Positions 18,368 through 27,650 of a DNA stretch of 64,000 nucleotides are shown here, piece after piece. Source of the DNA: Streptomyces sp. H27-H1 (GTDB lineage: Bacteria > Actinomycetota > Actinomycetes > Streptomycetales > Streptomycetaceae); contig NZ_JAPNLJ010000001.1 of the NCBI RefSeq assembly GCF_026627445.1, forward strand, positions 124,001 to 188,000. The letters are read 5' to 3'. The notes beneath the pieces are model-generated. The model saw nothing but the letters and a program-made list of their open reading frames with translations, made no database searches and was not told the DNA's origin. The first letter of the stretch is position 1. Each line of letters begins with the position of its first letter. The position numbers and the translations under genes are program-made.

Positions 18368-19500
18368 ACGGACGAGCGCTCCGATGTTTCACGTGAAACA
18401 GGAACCGATGTTTCACGTGAAACATGGCTCGCGGCGAAGCCGCGGTTGGTCTCGGTCTGGCGACGGTAGGCCTCGGGCAGGTCGGGCAGGGACAGCAGGC
18501 GGTCGCAGGCCTGCAGCGAGGCGTCCATGTCCCCCACCCAGTACGCGGTGATGGAGTGCTCGAAGAGCAGCCCCCACCGGTACACCCACGGCTGGACGAA
18601 GAGCAGGTCGTCGGGGACCGGCCGGTCCAGGACCGCCCCGGTGATGGCGTGCGCCGTGTGGTGGCGGCCCAGGAGGCGCAGCCTGGAGGCGAGTTCGTAG
18701 CTCGCCTCCAGACGGCCCGGCCGGGATTCCCAGGCGCGAGTGAGGGCGTCGAGGGCAGCGGGTTGGTCTCCGCTCTCGCCGTTCAGGACGCCTGCTTGGA
18801 GCAGCGCGTAGTAGACCTCCTCGTTCCAGCCGCCCATGGCCGCACGGCGCTCGTAGAGCCGGATGGCGGCGGCCGTGTCGCCCATGTCGCGCATCGTCTG
18901 GGCGAGGTAGAAGACGGTGCGGGGGTTCGACGGGTCCCGCTGGAGCTCGGCACCGAGCAGGCGTGCGTCCCGCTCGAACTTGTCGTGCCGGGAGCCGCCG
19001 TCCGCGTAGTCCTCGATCACCAGTGCGTCCAGGTTCTCCTGGAGTCCGGGGCGCTGGTCGTTCTCGTCGCGCCGGTCGCAGGTGAGGTACTCGTGGGTGA
19101 CGCCTTCGTACCGCCAGGGGAGATCGGCGCGGACCAGGCGTTTGATCCGGTACTCGGTCGTGCCCTCGTGGCGCAGCATGTACGAGTCCGCGGTGAGCGG
19201 GGGCAGCTGGCCCGTGGGGCGTAGGACGAGGTCGGCGTCGAGGAGCAGCAGGTAGTCGGCCTTGCCCTGGGCGTGGCCGATGTTGAGGCTCCGGTTGTGC
19301 CCGAAGTTCTCCCAGGGCTCTTCGTGGAGCTCTCCCGGAATCCCGCGCAGGGCTTCGCGGATGAGGTCCTGGGTGCCGTCTGTGGAACCCGTGTCGGAGA
19401 TGACCCAGGTGTCGATGAGGTCCCGTACGGAGTCGAGACAGCGCTCGATGACGGAGGATTCGTTCTTCACGATCATGCAGAGGCAAATGGTCGGCTTCAC
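18364..19500 (-). CDS. GT2 glycosyltransferase with TPR-like C-terminus
   Basis: A 378-residue cytosolic protein. Residues 4-200 form a GT-A glycosyltransferase family 2 domain (ICLCMIVKNESSVIERCLDS, ISDTGSTDGT, and LLLLDADLVL as DxD metal motif), the type found in SPBc2/TPR glycosyltransferases. The remainder consists of helical TPR-like repeats. GTG 19500 follows AGGG weakly. The last codons cross two parS sites, giving a tail with two copies of VSRET. It is divergent from the collagen-like gene, a possible substrate. Sugar and acceptor are unknown. Confidence 0.8.
   Translation of the reverse strand: MKPTICLCMIVKNESSVIERCLDSVRDLIDTWVISDTGSTDGTQDLIREALRGIPGELHEEPWENFGHNRSLNIGHAQGKADYLLLLDADLVLRPTGQLPPLTADSYMLRHEGTTEYRIKRLVRADLPWRYEGVTHEYLTCDRRDENDQRPGLQENLDALVIEDYADGGSRHDKFERDARLLGAELQRDPSNPRTVFYLAQTMRDMGDTAAAIRLYERRAAMGGWNEEVYYALLQAGVLNGESGDQPAALDALTRAWESRPGRLEASYELASRLRLLGRHHTAHAITGAVLDRPVPDDLLFVQPWVYRWGLLFEHSITAYWVGDMDASLQACDRLLSLPDLPEAYRRQTETNRGFAASHVSRETSVPVSRETSERSSV
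18385..18400. other. parS: parS site 5, inside glycosyltransferase 3' end
   Basis: Perfect TGTTTCACGTGAAACA. On the minus strand it is translated as part of the glycosyltransferase C-terminus (VSRET). Confidence 0.95.
18409..18424. other. parS: parS site 6, inside glycosyltransferase 3' end
   Basis: Perfect TGTTTCACGTGAAACA, in direct tandem 24 bases from site 5, also coding. Confidence 0.95.
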
Positions 19501-19733
19501 GGCGGCTGACCCTAGGGACGGCTCTTGGGCCGGCGGGTGCGGCACGCCGGTGCGCGTACCCGAGTGGCTGTGTCGGAGGCCGCCAGGTGGCCGTTCCCAC
19601 TGGGCCGTTCCGATGAACGATGGGCGTGCCGGTCTGACTCGCGGGGGCCAGGTCTTCAAGATGACCCGCGGAGTCCGGTCGTACTTCCGGACTTCGGAGT
19701 TCCATTCGATCCGGTGTGTGCGAGGAGCGGTAC

Positions 19734-20492
19734 ATGAGTTCTGAGAACAAGGCCCGTACCTACCTGGGGCCGTTGCCCCGACGGGCCGGTTGGCTGACGG
19801 GCGGCACGCTCGCCTCGGTGGCGCTGGTGCTGGCAGGCATGGCGTCCCCGGCAGTGGCCCTGACCGCGGTGCCGACGAATTCGGGCGACTGCAAGACCGA
19901 ACAGCGCAGCCAGGACACCGGGACCCAGGAGACGGCAGACCTGATCGGGCAGCAGGCCCACGGCGACGACGACTGCAACGTGGGCCCGACGGGCCCGCGG
20001 GGACCGCGCGGACCGAAGGGCCAGACCGGCCCCCGGGGCGCGACGGGTCCGACGGGTCCGCGGGGCTACACCGGCCCGACGGGTCCGAAGGGCGCCACCG
20101 GCCCCTGCAATGACATCGACAGCTACTCGCCCTCGAACACCGAGGACTTCCACGCCGCACTCGTGGGTGGGGTCGCCTACGCGGGCCGGGCAACCGTACC
20201 CGGCGGTGCCCCGGTCTGGCAGAACATCAGCAACGCCGACAACCCGGGCTTCCCGGGGCGCCTCGCCTGCGGCATCTCCATCGCGGCCCAGGGCGGCGAC
20301 GCCTTCATCAAGGTGCTGACCACGACCGGCCAGGTGTACCAGACGCACGGTGACGTGGCCGGCATGACCTTCGTCTGGGACGAGGCCTGGACCCAGCTCC
20401 TGCCGGCTCCGAACCCGATGCTCGGCCTCCGTAGCAAGGGCGTCGAGTGGAAGGGAGACATGTCCTACTCCGGTGCGCCGAACGGCCTCTAG
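19734..20492 (+). CDS. Secreted collagen-like protein
   Basis: A 252-residue protein. Residues 20-45 form a signal peptide-like hydrophobic stretch ending in ASPAVA. A short linker with two cysteines precedes 13 uninterrupted Gly-X-Y triplets (about residues 86-124), mostly GPT, GPR, GPK and GAT, closed by GPC. The C-terminal globular domain of about 125 residues is unrecognised and could act as trimerisation head. Thr in the Y position is typical of bacterial collagens that are O-glycosylated. GAGGAG precedes ATG 19734. It ends three bases from the convergent neighbour. Confidence 0.82.
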   Translation: MSSENKARTYLGPLPRRAGWLTGGTLASVALVLAGMASPAVALTAVPTNSGDCKTEQRSQDTGTQETADLIGQQAHGDDDCNVGPTGPRGPRGPKGQTGPRGATGPTGPRGYTGPTGPKGATGPCNDIDSYSPSNTEDFHAALVGGVAYAGRATVPGGAPVWQNISNADNPGFPGRLACGISIAAQGGDAFIKVLTTTGQVYQTHGDVAGMTFVWDEAWTQLLPAPNPMLGLRSKGVEWKGDMSYSGAPNGL

Positions 20493-20495
20493 CAC

Positions 20496-21308
20496 TCACT
20501 CCAGGTCGGTCTCCGGGCCGCCGAAGTCCGGGCTGGTGAAGTCCGGAGACGTGTAGCCGTGACGGGGCCGCTCAGCGGGGGCCCCAGGACTGGTGAAATC
20601 GGGCCGGGTGTATCCCAGATTGGGGATGCGCCCGGCTCCCGGCTTTCGGGGGGCCGGAAACCCGGTGCCCGAGCTGGGATCGGCCAGTGCGTCCCGGAGG
20701 AACGGCATGATGCCGCGCTCGAGGAGGGCGTGGCGCCAGGCTTCCCGGGCTCGTGACACCTCGTCGGGTGCCGCCTCGGTCTCGTTCGCCGCCACCTCGG
20801 TGGAACTGTTGCGGACAGCCGTCACGAGCAGCCCGATCACGGCGAAGAGCAGGGCGGCGGCTGTGAGCCCGCCGAAGAGCCAGCCTGCCGTCAGCATCGT
20901 GTCGGCGAAGGCCGGTTCGGGTTCGATCATCTTCAGGATGTAGCCCACCAGCAGGAAGATCAGCATGGCGGTGCCGGCCAGGACCGGTGCGAGGACCGCG
21001 ACCACGGCGCTGACGCCCGCGCCACCGCCCGTGCCCTGCCCGTCGCCCTCCGCCCCCGTCGTTCCGGGGGTGGACAGGATCTCGTCCTGCCGTTCCTTGC
21101 GGACCTGCACGTAATGGTCGTACTCGGCTGCGGCCGCAGCCGTCAGCAGTGCGGTGGCCCCCATGGCCATGGTGCGCAACTGTTCGGCGTTCAGCCGTTC
21201 GCCGATGGTGGCGAGCTCGGGCCGGTCGTTCGCCGTGCGCAGCGCCTCGTCGAGGAGCCGATCGAACTCCGGTCGGTCTTCGGTGAGCAGGTGCGGAGCG
21301 CTGGTCAT
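20496..21308 (-). CDS. Two-helix membrane protein with SPDFTSP repeats
   Basis: A 270-residue protein of unknown function. An alpha-helical N-terminal region of about 95 residues is followed by a Gly-rich linker, two transmembrane segments (about 100-125 and 140-165), a charged cytosolic helix and a low-complexity C-terminus with repeated GYTRPDFTSP / GYTSPDFTSP units. ATG 21308 is chosen because GGGGG lies six bases upstream; ATG 21314 abuts that G-run. No family was recognised. It stands alone. Confidence 0.7.
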   Translation of the reverse strand: MTSAPHLLTEDRPEFDRLLDEALRTANDRPELATIGERLNAEQLRTMAMGATALLTAAAAAEYDHYVQVRKERQDEILSTPGTTGAEGDGQGTGGGAGVSAVVAVLAPVLAGTAMLIFLLVGYILKMIEPEPAFADTMLTAGWLFGGLTAAALLFAVIGLLVTAVRNSSTEVAANETEAAPDEVSRAREAWRHALLERGIMPFLRDALADPSSGTGFPAPRKPGAGRIPNLGYTRPDFTSPGAPAERPRHGYTSPDFTSPDFGGPETDLE

Positions 21309-21430
21309 GTGCATCCCCCGATGCTCCGTAGGGTCCGGTTTGCCCGTGTAGAACGGGGCGCCGGCACAAACGGAGGAGAGCCTGCTACGGATAGAGCGAT
21401 GGTAGAGCGCCCAAGCCGTACGTTGACAGG

Positions 21431-21462
21431 GGCTTTCCGGAAATACCCAGCTCCGGGAAGCC
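21431..21462 (-). terminator. Hairpin after metallophosphoesterase gene
   Basis: GGCTTTCCGGA and TCCGGGAAGCC pair over 11 bases with one G-U type mismatch, immediately beyond the minus-strand stop codon at 21463. Confidence 0.65.
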
Positions 21463-22695
21463 TCAGTCGTTCAGCGGGAGTTGTACGACGAGCAACTTGC
21501 CCGCCATCGTCACGCCGCCGTCCATTGCGATGGCCAGGCCCTCCGCGTAGACGTGCGGGCCGACCACGGCGTCCGGACCGTGCGAATTGTCGCCGTCCTC
21601 GGTGCCCACCTCGCCCAGCAAATACGGGATGGGGCTGTGGCCGTGCACGACGCGACTGCCACCGTAGGTGCCGATGAGCTCGCGGACGGCCTGGGGGCCG
21701 GTTCCTTCGTCGCGGAAGGCGAAGCGCTTGGTGAACTTGCGGAACAGGTCCCAGGTGATGTCTGCGTCGTTGCGGTTGAGCAGCTCGTGGATGGTGTCGT
21801 TGACGTCCTCGACCGAGTCGCCGTAGTCGAGGTAGGCGGTGGTGTCGGAGTGCAGGAGCAGGTGGTCATCCACCAGGACCGCCGCGTCCAGCCGGGACAT
21901 CCACTGGAGGTGGACGTCCTGCAGCCTGTCCATGTCGGTGCGCTGGCCGCCGTTGAGGAGCCAGGCGGCCTGGAAGGTGGCGGTGCCGGCGCCGGAGACG
22001 ACGGGGGTGTCCCCGAACCGCTTGGCGCCGATGAGCAGCAGCTCGTGGTTGCCCATGAGGGCCTTGCAGTAGCCGCCCGCGGCGGCGGCTTCGGCGGAGA
22101 GCCGCATGACGAGGTCGATGACCCCGATGCCGTCGGGTCCTCGGTCGGTGAAGTCGCCGAGGAACCAGAGCCGGGCGTTGCCGGCGGACCAGTTGCGGTC
22201 CTCGTCGATGAGTCCCTGGAACTGCAGTTCGGAGACGAGTTCGTCGATGTAGCCGTGGACGTCGCCTACGACGTAGAGCGGGCCGGGGCCCTCTCCAGGG
22301 GTCTCCTGGGGGACGTACTGGATCTGGACGGTGTCGCCGGGGCCGCCGAGGGCCCCGCGCCCGATGACGGGGAGGTCGCGCTGCGTCGGGGTGTACCCCT
22401 CGGGGTCGCTCTCCTCGGGGGCGTGGCCCATCGGCCGGCCGGGCTCGTCGGCGCCGCCGTACGGGGCTGCGTGGCCGTACCCGTGCTGCGCGGGGACGGG
22501 AGCCCGGCTCGCGTCGTAGTACGCGGGGTACTCGCCGTAGACGGGAGCGTCCGCCACAAGCCCCGCGGAGTTTCCGGATACGGCTGCTGCGGCCCCCGCG
22601 GAAACGGTATGCGAGGCGGGTTCGACGACCGGCAACCGGAAGTCCCGCTCGGTGTCCGTCCGCACCGCGGGTCCCTGACCGGCCCCCTGAGTCAT
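21463..22695 (-). CDS. Metallophosphoesterase (Ser/Thr phosphatase-like)
   Basis: A 410-residue calcineurin-type phosphatase. The first 140 residues are disordered and rich in Pro, Gly and Tyr. The catalytic domain shows GDVHGY (near residue 145), FLGDFTDRGPD, and MGNHELLL, the three classic PPP metal-binding motifs, plus HGHSPIPY near the end. It resembles bacterial protein serine/threonine phosphatases and diadenosine tetraphosphatases. ATG 22695 is preceded by GGAGGGG; upstream starts lack one. It is apparently monocistronic. Confidence 0.87.
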   Translation of the reverse strand: MTQGAGQGPAVRTDTERDFRLPVVEPASHTVSAGAAAAVSGNSAGLVADAPVYGEYPAYYDASRAPVPAQHGYGHAAPYGGADEPGRPMGHAPEESDPEGYTPTQRDLPVIGRGALGGPGDTVQIQYVPQETPGEGPGPLYVVGDVHGYIDELVSELQFQGLIDEDRNWSAGNARLWFLGDFTDRGPDGIGVIDLVMRLSAEAAAAGGYCKALMGNHELLLIGAKRFGDTPVVSGAGTATFQAAWLLNGGQRTDMDRLQDVHLQWMSRLDAAVLVDDHLLLHSDTTAYLDYGDSVEDVNDTIHELLNRNDADITWDLFRKFTKRFAFRDEGTGPQAVRELIGTYGGSRVVHGHSPIPYLLGEVGTEDGDNSHGPDAVVGPHVYAEGLAIAMDGGVTMAGKLLVVQLPLND

Positions 22696-22886
22696 CGACC
22701 CCTCCACCACCATCGCGCTGCCGTACACCTGAGGACCCTCCTGCCTTCGGGCCGGGGGGTCCGTGATGTCGTGCGCCCATCATAGGAATGCAGCTCGCGC
22801 TCTGTGACGCACCAGGGGTGGTGAATCCTGGTTGGAGTGGGAGCTTCCTACCGCTTTCTACCGATATCGGTGTTGCGGAAATCTTT

Positions 22887-22907
22887 GGCGGGGCCGGTGG
22901 CCCCGCC
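22887..22907 (-). terminator. Hairpin after LacI-type gene
   Basis: A perfect 9-base stem GGCGGGGCC/GGCCCCGCC with a 3-base loop lies 18 bases beyond the LacI-family stop. A separate 12-base palindrome, ACCGATATCGGT, lies at 22860-22871. Confidence 0.65.
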
Positions 22908-22925
22908 GGTGGGCCTGAGTGGTGG

Positions 22926-24041
22926 TCAGTCCTGCGCCGGGGATCGGGGCGGACTGACGGTCGTACGGGGCTGCCTGCGCTGGGACGAGGTACGGATGAT
23001 CAGCTCGGTCGGGATGACCTGTTCGACGGGTCCGCCCGTGTCGACGCCCTCGATGGCGTCGATGAGCAGCTGGACGACGGCGGTGCCGATGCGGCGCGGT
23101 TTGAGGGACAGGGTGGTGATGGGCGGTTCGGTGGCGGCGTACACGGTGGATTCACTGCAGCACACGAGCAGGAGGTCCTCGGGAACGCGCAGGCCGTAGC
23201 GCCGGGCGGCGGCGAGCAGGTCGGTGCCGTTGGGGTCGAACAGACCGTAGACGGCGTCGGGCCGGTCGGGCCGGGCGAGCAGCCGGTCGGCGGCGACGGC
23301 GCCGGCGCACGGATCATGGGCGGGGTAGGACTCATAGACGGGGTCCTGGCCCACGCGCTCGCACCAGCTGAGGTAGGCCGTGGTGGAGAGCCGGGTGTAG
23401 GTGTCGGTGGTGGTGCCGGTCAGGAGCCCGATACGGCGGGCTCCGGCGGCGGCGAGGTGGTCGAGGAGGCCCAGTACGGCGGCCTCGTGGTCGTTGTCGA
23501 CCCAGGCGGTGACGGGGAGTGAGCCGGCCGGGCGTCCGTCGGATACGACGGGCAGACCCTGGCGGACCAGCTCGGTGACGACGGGATCGTGGTCGGAGGG
23601 GTCGATGACGACGGTGCCGTCGAGGGCCACGTTGGACCAGACGTCGTGTCGGGAGGTGGCGGGGAGGATGACGAGGGCGTAGCCGCGAGCGAGCGCGGCT
23701 GAGGTGGCGGCTCTTGCCATCTCGGCGAAGTAGGCGAATTCGGTGAAGGTGAAAGGTTCATCCCCGTACGTGGTCACGGTCAGGCCGATGAGGCCCGACT
23801 TGCCGGTACGGAGGGTGCGGGCGGCCGCGGAAGGGCGATAGCCCAGCCGGTCTGCGACCTCGCGAACGTGGCGGCGGGTGGCGTCCGGCAGCCGTCCCTT
23901 GCCATTGAGGGCGTCGGAGACGGTCGTGATCGAGACGCCCGCCGCGGCGGCCACGTCCCTGATGCCGGCCCGGCCTTGTCGGCCGGCGGCCCGCCGGGTG
24001 GTCTCGGTCCGGCTCACCTGATGCTTCCCTGCTGCTGTCAT
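22926..24041 (-). CDS. LacI/GalR-family transcriptional regulator
   Basis: A 371-residue repressor-type protein. The N-terminal HTH and hinge helix ([23 protein letters not shown] then [21 protein letters not shown]) are classic LacI features, followed by a periplasmic-binding-protein-like effector domain. An Arg-rich extension of about 35 residues precedes the HTH. ATG 24041 is chosen since the upstream frame lacks coding character. No sugar operon is adjacent; the neighbouring aminotransferase is divergent, so the regulator may act there or elsewhere. Confidence 0.88.
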   Translation of the reverse strand: MTAAGKHQVSRTETTRRAAGRQGRAGIRDVAAAAGVSITTVSDALNGKGRLPDATRRHVREVADRLGYRPSAAARTLRTGKSGLIGLTVTTYGDEPFTFTEFAYFAEMARAATSAALARGYALVILPATSRHDVWSNVALDGTVVIDPSDHDPVVTELVRQGLPVVSDGRPAGSLPVTAWVDNDHEAAVLGLLDHLAAAGARRIGLLTGTTTDTYTRLSTTAYLSWCERVGQDPVYESYPAHDPCAGAVAADRLLARPDRPDAVYGLFDPNGTDLLAAARRYGLRVPEDLLLVCCSESTVYAATEPPITTLSLKPRRIGTAVVQLLIDAIEGVDTGGPVEQVIPTELIIRTSSQRRQPRTTVSPPRSPAQD

Positions 24042-24404
24042 GGCGAGCCGATAGTAGGGCTCGGCGGGCAGGGTGGTCCGGATGCATATGCACGCGTTGA
24101 CAGGCACGTTTCTGCACGGTTCGCCACCCCAAATGACCTTGGAAATGAAGGAATTTGGTCGCGAAGGGTGCCTGGTGTCCGTGCCGACGGGACCGTGCAT
24201 GCCAAAACGGGGCGCTCTGGGGCTCTTCTCAACTCACCTGTACGAGGGACGCGCGCCACGGCGCAGGCCACCGGCGCACGCATATATGCGTGCGCTCTCC
24301 CGCATTCCTGGCGCATGCCGTTCTCGGATGGACGGAATCCTCATAAGGTGAGGAGTATTGAGTCGGCGGCGACGTCGTACGGGATGGTCGAGGAGGACCC
24401 TGCG
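24042..24404. other. 363-base divergent promoter region between LacI-type gene and hisC
   Basis: No gene is seen. It holds a 10-base palindrome TGCATATGCA (24083-24092) near the regulator start and a 22-base palindrome at 24274-24295, which are the only distinctive structures noted. Confidence 0.55.
24274..24295. promoter_or_regulatory. Perfect 22-base palindrome upstream of hisC
   Basis: The half-site GCGCACGCATA is followed at once by its exact reverse complement. It lies 109 bases before the GTG start of the aminotransferase. The length and AT core suggest a protein operator; which protein binds is unknown. Confidence 0.5.
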
Positions 24405-25487
24405 GTGAGCGAGAAGAGCCCGAGGCTGCGCGCCGAGCTGGACGGCATCCCCACTTACAAGCCCGGGAAGCCCGCGGCAGCGGGCGGTCCCGTCGCGTTC
24501 AAGCTGTCCTCGAACGAGAACCCGTACCCGCCCCTGCCAGGGGTGCTGGAGAGCGTGGTCGCGGCGGCCGGCCACTTCAACCGGTACCCGGACATGGCGT
24601 GCACGGGCCTGGTGAACGAGCTCGCCGAGCGGTTCGGGGTCCCGGTCGAGCACATTGCCACCGGTACCGGTTCGGTCGGGGTCGCCCAGTCGCTGATCCA
24701 GTCGACGGCGGGTCCGGGCGACGAGGTCATCTACGCCTGGCGGTCTTTCGAGGCTTATCCGATCATCGTTCAGATCTCGGGTGCGACGCCGGTCCAGGTC
24801 CCGCTGACCGACGGCGACGTGCACGACCTGGACGCGATGTTCGAGGCGATCACCGAGCGGACCCGGCTGATCTTCGTCTGCAACCCCAACAACCCCACCG
24901 GCACGGCGGTGCGCCGCGCCGAGCTGGAGCGTTTCCTGGACCGGGTGCCCTCCGACGTCCTCGTCGTTCTCGACGAGGCGTACAAGGAGTTCGTCCGCGA
25001 CCTCGAGATCCCGGACGGTATCGAGCTCTACCGCAACCGCCCGAACGTCGCGGTGCTGCGTACGTTCTCCAAGGCGTACGGGCTCGCGGGCCTGCGGGTC
25101 GGCTTCGCCGTGGCGCACGAGCCGGTGGCGGCGGCGCTGCGCAAGACCGCGGTGCCCTTCGGCGTCAGCCAGCTCGCCCAGGACGCGGCGGTCGCCTCGC
25201 TGCGGGCCGAGGACGAGCTGATGGGCCGGGTCGGCTCGCTGGTGGGCGAGCGCGCCCGGGTCTACGGGACGCTGCTGGCCCAGGGCTGGACGGTGGTGCC
25301 CGAGACGCAGGCCAACTTCGTGTGGATGCGGCTCGGAGAGCGGACCGCCGACTTCGCGGCGGCCTGCGAGAAGGCCGGCGTGGTGGTCCGGCCCTTCGCG
25401 GGCGAGGGCCTGCGGGTCACGATCGGCGAACCCGAGGCGAACGACCTCTTCCTGCACACGGCGGAGGCGTTCTTCAAGGAGCTCTAG
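24405..25487 (+). CDS. hisC: Histidinol-phosphate aminotransferase-type enzyme
   Basis: A 360-residue fold-type I PLP aminotransferase. The core is [16 protein letters not shown] at the N-terminus, NPNNPTGT, the [10 protein letters not shown] aspartate and [16 protein letters not shown] with the PLP lysine. It transfers the amino group to imidazole-acetol phosphate, or to aromatic keto acids in hisC paralogues. There are no other his genes nearby, so this may be a second, aromatic-specific copy. GTG 24405 is fixed by AGGAGGACCC directly upstream. Confidence 0.88.
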   Translation: MSEKSPRLRAELDGIPTYKPGKPAAAGGPVAFKLSSNENPYPPLPGVLESVVAAAGHFNRYPDMACTGLVNELAERFGVPVEHIATGTGSVGVAQSLIQSTAGPGDEVIYAWRSFEAYPIIVQISGATPVQVPLTDGDVHDLDAMFEAITERTRLIFVCNPNNPTGTAVRRAELERFLDRVPSDVLVVLDEAYKEFVRDLEIPDGIELYRNRPNVAVLRTFSKAYGLAGLRVGFAVAHEPVAAALRKTAVPFGVSQLAQDAAVASLRAEDELMGRVGSLVGERARVYGTLLAQGWTVVPETQANFVWMRLGERTADFAAACEKAGVVVRPFAGEGLRVTIGEPEANDLFLHTAEAFFKEL

Positions 25488-25508
25488 AGCTCCCTGATTC
25501 GAAGAGAC

Positions 25509-25536
25509 CTGGAGCTCTTGTTCTAGGGAGCTCCAG
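25509..25536. terminator. Hairpin between convergent hisC and cyclophilin-like gene
   Basis: CTGGAGCTC and GAGCTCCAG form a perfect 9-base stem with a 10-base loop. Additional GGAGCTC copies on either side allow alternative pairings. Confidence 0.65.
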
Positions 25537-25570
25537 GAGCTCCAGGACCTCCATGGCTCCGGTGAACTGG

Positions 25571-25939
25571 TCAGGCCAGTTCCACGCGGATGGGGTCGCC
25601 GTCGCGAACGGTGGCCAGCAGGCGGGGGTCGCCGTCGAACGAACCGAGGACGTTGCACGGGCTCGCCAGGCGGCTCTCGCCCCCGCGGGAGATCGGGGTG
25701 GGGCCGTAGGGCAGCGCGAGCGCGTCGCCCTCGGTCCAGAACGCGACCGTGCCGGGCTCGACGACCTGCTGGGCGTCGTGCTCCAGCGTCACGGAGACGC
25801 CGGTGTCGAAGTAGACCTCCTCGCCCCAGGTGTTGGCGGAGGCGGAAATGGGGAGGGCGTCGGCGAGGGCCTTGGTGGTCGGGGTCTCGTCGAGCGTCGC
25901 GGTGAGCTGGCCGGCGGGCCAGAGGAATCGAATCTTCAT
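25571..25939 (-). CDS. Cyclophilin-like fold protein
   Basis: A 122-residue protein of the TM1367-like cyclophilin-like family (PF04126 type), recognised by the ALPISASANTWGEEVYFDTG and FWTEGDALALPYGPTPIS strands. Members share the cyclophilin barrel but their activity is not established. Start ATG 25939 was chosen; the frame extends three codons further to 25948, inside the upstream dyad. A GntR-like operator overlaps its promoter region. Confidence 0.8.
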   Translation of the reverse strand: MKIRFLWPAGQLTATLDETPTTKALADALPISASANTWGEEVYFDTGVSVTLEHDAQQVVEPGTVAFWTEGDALALPYGPTPISRGGESRLASPCNVLGSFDGDPRLLATVRDGDPIRVELA

Positions 25940-25946
25940 GGATCGC

Positions 25947-25965
25947 ATTCAACAATCTGTTGAAT
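25947..25965. promoter_or_regulatory. GntR-like operator dyad upstream of cyclophilin-like gene
   Basis: ATTCAACA-ATC-TGTTGAAT: 8-base perfect arms with a 3-base centre, ending 8 bases before the start codon of the minus-strand gene. Arm sequence and spacing resemble GntR-family sites. No GntR gene lies nearby, so the regulator would be encoded elsewhere. Confidence 0.55.
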
Positions 25966-26011
25966 TTATTCGCTAGGGGTACCCCCCTGAAAGATGCCGA
26001 CGGCAGTACGA

Positions 26012-26042
26012 CATAATGCTTGTGAATGTGAACGCGTTCACA
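26012..26042 (+). promoter_or_regulatory. cyd promoter with Rex operator
   Basis: TGTGAACGCGTTCACA (26027-26042) is a perfect 16-base palindrome identical to the Rex operator consensus known from Streptomyces cydA. A CATAAT hexamer at 26012-26017 lies 9 bases upstream, so the operator covers the likely transcription start. Rex represses at low NADH/NAD+, so cyd would be derepressed on oxygen limitation. Confidence 0.93.
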
Positions 26043-26126
26043 AGCGTGCCTGCTTCCTCCCGGATTGAGTGGGATACAAGAGGCAAACTGCGGCTGTGAC
26101 CACGGCGAAACGAAGGAGACGACGAC

Positions 26127-27632
26127 GTGGACCTAGCTTTGGCACCAGAGACCCTGGCGCGATGGCAGTTCGGCATTACGACCGTCTATCACTTCCTCTT
26201 CGTTCCCTTGACGATCTCCCTGGCCGCGCTCGTCGCGATCTTGCAGACCGCCTGGGTGCGTTCGGAAAAGGAGAAGTACCTCAAGGCCACCAAGTTCTGG
26301 GGCAAGCTCTTCCTGATCAACATCGCGATGGGCGTCGTCACCGGCATCGTCCAGGAGTTCCAGTTCGGGATGAACTGGTCCGACTACTCGCGGTTCGTCG
26401 GTGACATCTTCGGAGCCCCGCTGGCCTTCGAGGCGCTCATCGCCTTCTTCTTCGAATCCACCTTCATCGGCCTGTGGATCTTCGGCTGGGACAAGCTGCC
26501 GAAGAAGATCCACCTGGCCTGCATCTGGATGGTTTCGATCGGCACCATCCTGTCCGCGTACTTCATCCTCGCGGCGAACTCCTGGATGCAGCATCCGGTC
26601 GGCTACCGGATGAACCCCGAGCGCGGCCGGGCCGAGCTCACCGACTTCTGGCTGGTGCTCACGCAGAACACCGCGCTGACCCAGTTCTTCCACACCATGA
26701 CAGCGGCCTTCCTGGTCGGCGGCGCGTTCATGGTCGGCATCGCGGCCTTCCACCTCGCCCGCAAGAAGCACATCCCCGTCATGCGGACCTCACTGCGACT
26801 CGGCCTGGTCGTCATGATCATCGCCGGTCTGGGCACCGCCATCAGCGGTGACCTGCTCGGCAAGGTGATGTTCAAGCAGCAGCCGATGAAGATGGCCGCA
26901 GCAGAGGCGCTCTGGGACGGCGAGGCGCCGGCACCCTTCTCCGTCTTCGCCTACGGCGACGTCGAAAAGGGCCACAACATGGTCGCCATAGAGATTCCGG
27001 GCCTGCTGTCCTTCCTGGCCAACGACGACTTCACCTCGTTCGTCCCGGGCATCAACGACGTCAACAAGGCCGAGCAGGAGAAGTTCGGGCCCGGTGACTA
27101 CCGGCCCAACATCCCGGTCGCCTACTGGGGCTTCCGCTGGATGATCGGCTTCGGCATGGCCTCGCTCGGCGTCGGCATGCTGGGGCTCTGGCTGACCCGC
27201 AGGAAGTTCATGCTGCCGCCGGGCCTGCGCACCAACGACGAGGAGGTCCCGCACCTGGTCCTCTTCAAGAAGGCGCTGAGCCCCAAGCACACCAACTGGT
27301 ACTGGATCATCGCGCTCTGGACCATGGGCTTCCCGCTGATCGCCAACTCCTGGGGCTGGATCTTCACCGAGATGGGCCGCCAGCCCTGGGTGGTCTACGG
27401 GGTCCTGCGCACCAGGGACGCGGTCTCGCCGAACGTCTCCCAGGGCGAGGTGCTCACCTCGATGATCGGCTTCACGCTGCTCTACGCCGTGCTCGCCGTG
27501 ATCGAGGTCAAGCTCCTCGTCAAGTACGTCAAGGCCGGCCCGCCCGAGCTCACCGAGGCCGACCTCAACCCGCCCACCAAGATCGGCGGGGACGACAAGA
27601 ACCCCGACCGGCCCATGGCCTTCTCGTACTGA
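26127..27632 (+). CDS. cydA: Cytochrome bd oxidase subunit I
   Basis: A 501-residue multi-helix membrane protein, the haem-bearing quinol oxidase subunit reducing O2 to water in a high-affinity terminal oxidase. Family motifs include ARWQFGITTVYHFLFVPLTI (haem ligand His), FGMNWSDYSRFVGDIFGAPLAFE with proton-path Glu residues, and GWIFTEMGRQPWVVYGVLRT. The Q-loop is short, as in actinobacteria. GTG 26127 follows GAAGGAG. It heads the Rex-controlled cydA-cydB-cydDC operon. Confidence 0.96.
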   Translation: MDLALAPETLARWQFGITTVYHFLFVPLTISLAALVAILQTAWVRSEKEKYLKATKFWGKLFLINIAMGVVTGIVQEFQFGMNWSDYSRFVGDIFGAPLAFEALIAFFFESTFIGLWIFGWDKLPKKIHLACIWMVSIGTILSAYFILAANSWMQHPVGYRMNPERGRAELTDFWLVLTQNTALTQFFHTMTAAFLVGGAFMVGIAAFHLARKKHIPVMRTSLRLGLVVMIIAGLGTAISGDLLGKVMFKQQPMKMAAAEALWDGEAPAPFSVFAYGDVEKGHNMVAIEIPGLLSFLANDDFTSFVPGINDVNKAEQEKFGPGDYRPNIPVAYWGFRWMIGFGMASLGVGMLGLWLTRRKFMLPPGLRTNDEEVPHLVLFKKALSPKHTNWYWIIALWTMGFPLIANSWGWIFTEMGRQPWVVYGVLRTRDAVSPNVSQGEVLTSMIGFTLLYAVLAVIEVKLLVKYVKAGPPELTEADLNPPTKIGGDDKNPDRPMAFSY

Positions 27633-27650
27633 GGCTGAGGAGACGACACC

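Noticed and set aside
22788-23522. Plus-strand frame opposite the LacI-type gene
   Set aside because: Antisense shadow; the regulator with its HTH is on the minus strand.
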